From positions 1-64,000 of the forward strand of contig DCHZ01000016.1 in the NCBI GenBank assembly GCA_002315385.1: a DNA stretch of 64,000 bases, read 5' to 3'. A program made the position numbers and the translations under genes. The number at the start of each line of letters is the position of its first letter. The stretch's first letter is position 1. The notes beneath the pieces were generated by a model. The model did not search any database. It saw nothing but the letters and a program-made list of their open reading frames with translations, and was not told where the DNA came from. Positions 61,818 through 64,000 of this stretch are shown here, one piece after another. Source of the DNA: Firmicutes bacterium UBA1739. Its GTDB lineage: Bacteria; Bacillota; Clostridia; Peptostreptococcales; Anaerovoracaceae.

Positions 61818-61854
61818 TAAAAAACCGTGTCTGTACTTTACAGACACGGTTTTT
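61818..61854 (-). terminator. Terminator after argB
   Basis: A perfect stem of at least 12 bp (ACCGTGTCTGTA / TACAGACACGGT, loop of 3) flanked by A and T runs on both sides (61818-61854). On the minus strand six T follow. It lies 14 bp past the argB stop. Confidence 0.9.
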
Positions 61855-61867
61855 ACTCACAGCCATA

Positions 61868-62734
61868 TTACCTGATCATTGTTCCTATTCCCTTGTGCGA
61901 GAACAGCTCTATCAGTATCGAATGCGGCACTCTTCCGTCCAGAATATTTGTCCTTTTTACTCCGCCTCTTACAGCCTGAACGCAGCATTCAATTTTCGGA
62001 ATCATTCCTCCCGATATGATCCCCTCTTTTTCCAGAACAGGCACTTCTTCCGGATGAATTTCGCTTATCAGTGTACTGTCATCTTTCGGGTCTCTCAGAA
62101 CTCCCTTCACATCCGTCAGAAAAATCAGCTTTTCCGCTTTAAGTGCAACGGCTATTTTAGCGGCAGCGGTATCCGCGTTAATATTATAGCTCACATCTTC
62201 GTCTATTCCCTGAGCCACACTGGATACAACCGGAATGTAGTGATTTTCTATAGTATCCTGAAGAAGCTTCGGGTCGACGCTTACAACCTCTCCCACCATA
62301 CCGTAATCATTTCCGTTTTTTGCCACATATTTTTTTGCTTTAATAGTTCCGCCGTCCAGCCCGCACAAACCGATGGCTTTTCCGCCTTTTCTGTTGATAG
62401 TTCCGACGAGGTTTTTATTCACTCTTCCGCAGAGGACCATCTGAACTATGTCCATTGTTTCCCCGTCCGTGCATCTCAGTCCGTCAATAAACTTACTCTC
62501 CTTACCGGTTTTTTCCAGCATTTCATTGATGTCCGGGCCGCCGCCGTGAACAAGCACCACTCTGATACCCACCAGCGAAAGCATAATAATATCGCTCATC
62601 ACCGCGTCCGCCAGTTCTTCATTTATCATGGCATTTCCGCCGTATTTGATTACAACTGTTTTTCCGTAGTATTTCTGAATATACGGTAAGGCTTCTATTA
62701 ATATCTGAGCCTGTTCAACTTCCGAATAAGCCAT
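61868..62734 (-). CDS. argB: Acetylglutamate kinase
   Basis: A 288-residue amino acid kinase that phosphorylates N-acetylglutamate in arginine synthesis. The N-terminal VVIKYGGNAM, the VLVHGGGPDIN motif near residue 60-71 and the C-terminal GGMIPKIECCVQAVRGGV are the family signatures. The N-terminal extension (about 25 residues before IKYGG) is helical, as in arginine-sensitive hexameric forms, so feedback inhibition by arginine is likely but inferred. It follows argJ by 194 bp; I see no terminator or gene in that gap. Confidence 0.96.
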   Translation of the reverse strand: MAYSEVEQAQILIEALPYIQKYYGKTVVIKYGGNAMINEELADAVMSDIIMLSLVGIRVVLVHGGGPDINEMLEKTGKESKFIDGLRCTDGETMDIVQMVLCGRVNKNLVGTINRKGGKAIGLCGLDGGTIKAKKYVAKNGNDYGMVGEVVSVDPKLLQDTIENHYIPVVSSVAQGIDEDVSYNINADTAAAKIAVALKAEKLIFLTDVKGVLRDPKDDSTLISEIHPEEVPVLEKEGIISGGMIPKIECCVQAVRGGVKRTNILDGRVPHSILIELFSHKGIGTMIR

Positions 62735-62928
62735 TCTCTCTTCCTCCGTTCGGGCGCCGTTCCGAATCCCGCGCCGCGTTTTTACTTATGTCGTTCATAT
62801 TACTTTTTTTCACTCAAATCTGACTTGTATTGCGTTCCAAGCATGACCGGGTTACTGTCCGGAATACTTTTCGGGAAAGCAGGAAGGTATCCGAACCAAT
62901 CAATTAAGAACCGTAATACGGTACGGGA

Positions 62929-64000
62929 TCAGGTTCTGTAATCTCCGTTGATTTTCACATAATCATAGGTCAGATCACAGCCCCATGCAGTAACTTCAAA
63001 GTCGCCCTCCTGCATTGTAATATCGATGACAACTTCTTCCTTCTGTAATATCTTTAATGCCAGTTCTTCATCAAATTCCAGCCCTCTGCCTCCGGTGCAC
63101 ACTTCAATCTTTCCCGTTTCAGACGCAAAGGCTACCGTAACTTTAACGGGGTCAAATTCTTCGCCCGAATAACCCATTGCACACAGAACTCTGCCCCAGT
63201 TTGCATCGGCACCGAACATTGCCGCCTTCACAAGAGGAGACCTTATTACGGTCTTTGCTATTTTTTCAGCCTTATCCTCGCTTTCGGCACCTCTCACGAT
63301 ACAGGTGATGAGCTTTGTTGCTCCTTCTCCGTCCTTTGCAATTTTTATTGCAAGAGTCCTTGTAATGAAAGCCACAGCTTCCGAAAATGCCTGATAATCT
63401 TCACCGCCGGCGGTGATTTCAGGATTGCCCGCCATTCCGTTTGCCAGAATAATGCAGGTGTCATTTGTGGAAGTATCTCCGTCAACACTTATTCTGTTGA
63501 AGGATATTCTTACGCATTCCTTTAGTATCTGCTTAAGCGTTTCCGGTTCAACATTCGCATCTGTTGTAATAAAGCTCAGCATTGTTCCCATATTGGGATG
63601 AATCATTCCCGAACCCTTTGCTATTCCGCCTACAGTGACTGTTTTTCCGCCAAGTTCAAGCTGAACGCAGATTTCTTTTTGGGCCAGATCCGTTGTCATA
63701 ATTGCCAGAGCAGCATCTTTGCCTCCATCCTCAGACAAAAGCTCTGCCGCCTTAGGAATCCCCGCCGATATGGCATTAATATTTATTTCATGTCCGATAA
63801 CTCCGGTAGATGCTACCAGTACATCCTCCGGATTAATTCCCAAAGCTTTTGCGGTATCGGTGCACATCGTCATTGCATGCATTTCACCGTTTGGTGCGCA
63901 GGCATTTGCATTGCCGCTGTTGCATACAATCGCTTTTGCTTTTCCGTTTTTTACATTATTCATCGACAGATATACAGGTGCAGCTTTTACTTTATTAGTA
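62929..64000 (-). CDS. argJ: Glutamate N-acetyltransferase / amino-acid acetyltransferase ArgJ, 5' end outside the window
   Basis: The visible 357 codons cover most of ArgJ; the start lies beyond 64000. ArgJ recycles the acetyl group from N-acetylornithine to glutamate. The self-cleavage site is GMIHPNMGTMLSF, where cleavage before Thr creates the beta chain and its nucleophile; NSGNANAC and the Thr-rich TGVIGHEI oxyanion segment are upstream, and DGDTSTNDT follows. The C-terminus ends DLTYDYVKINGDYRT, as in the family. It is followed by argB in the usual argJ-argB order. Confidence 0.95.
   Translation of the reverse strand, partial: TNKVKAAPVYLSMNNVKNGKAKAIVCNSGNANACAPNGEMHAMTMCTDTAKALGINPEDVLVASTGVIGHEININAISAGIPKAAELLSEDGGKDAALAIMTTDLAQKEICVQLELGGKTVTVGGIAKGSGMIHPNMGTMLSFITTDANVEPETLKQILKECVRISFNRISVDGDTSTNDTCIILANGMAGNPEITAGGEDYQAFSEAVAFITRTLAIKIAKDGEGATKLITCIVRGAESEDKAEKIAKTVIRSPLVKAAMFGADANWGRVLCAMGYSGEEFDPVKVTVAFASETGKIEVCTGGRGLEFDEELALKILQKEEVVIDITMQEGDFEVTAWGCDLTYDYVKINGDYRT

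Noticed and set aside
61895..62689. 264-codon open frame on the plus strand
   Set aside because: Antisense to argB; the composition is that of a reverse-frame shadow.
1..64000. CRISPR arrays, insertion sequences, prophage or attachment sites
   Set aside because: No repeat-spacer arrays, transposase or integrase frames, or terminal inverted repeats were seen.

Overview
The window is chromosomal DNA of a low-to-mid GC anaerobic Firmicute, most likely a Clostridia member. The evidence is a CodY repressor, an L10-type ribosomal leader, strong AGGAGG ribosome-binding sites, sigma-A-type promoters, many TTG starts, a membrane pyrophosphatase and an oxygen-sensitive 2-hydroxyacyl-CoA dehydratase. 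A PGK-TIM fusion next to amino-acid-type fermentation genes is compatible with an Anaerovoracaceae-like (Clostridiales family XIII) organism, but that placement is a guess. I found no mobile elements, phage genes or CRISPR arrays.

Layout. (1) 1-300: tRNA-Val (cut by the window edge) and tRNA-Glu with their promoter. (2) 338-2332: yigZ and hflX. (3) 2485-10197, minus strand: comM-dprA-topA-hslV-hslU-codY, close to the Bacillus smf-topA-codV-clpQY-codY order but without trmFO and xerC/codV. (4) 10236-13240, plus strand: trkA-trkH potassium uptake. (5) 13265-21398, minus strand: gap, PGK-TIM fusion, secG, hppA, a broken lipoprotein gene, rnr. (6) 21708-25758, plus strand: trmL, an SNF-family symporter, homoserine dehydrogenase and a SEC-C protein. 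(7) 25882-29531, minus strand: VTC-domain protein, DUF4956 membrane protein and CotH-like protein. (8) 29758-40914, minus strand: rpmG-secE-nusG-rplKA-(L10 leader)-rplJL, then rpoB-rpoC from their own promoter. (9) 40991-42586, minus strand: a D-2-hydroxyacid dehydrogenase-like gene plus ridA. (10) 42754-53369, minus strand: a nine-gene fermentation operon. (11) 53535-61755, minus strand: an 8-kb gene for an S-layer-anchored surface protein. (12) 61868-64000, minus strand: argB and the 3' part of argJ.

The most interesting region is 40991-53369. One promoter drives, in order, the two subunits and the ATP-dependent activator of a 2-hydroxyacyl-CoA dehydratase, 3-hydroxybutyryl-CoA dehydrogenase, crotonase, thiolase, a CoA-transferase, a class III (omega-amino) aminotransferase and an iron alcohol dehydrogenase, ending in tandem terminators. 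A second unit carries a D-2-hydroxyacid dehydrogenase homologue and RidA. The set would take a 2-hydroxy acid through a CoA ester and an enoyl-CoA to acetyl-CoA, but it also contains the amino-acid-to-hydroxy-acid steps of 4-aminobutyrate fermentation without the usual 4-hydroxybutyryl-CoA dehydratase. The combination does not match a textbook pathway that I recognise.

Elsewhere the window joins housekeeping functions with energy-saving anaerobic features: glycolysis with a fused PGK-TIM, a PPi-driven ion pump, potassium uptake, the transcription and translation core, and GTP/branched-chain amino acid sensing by CodY.
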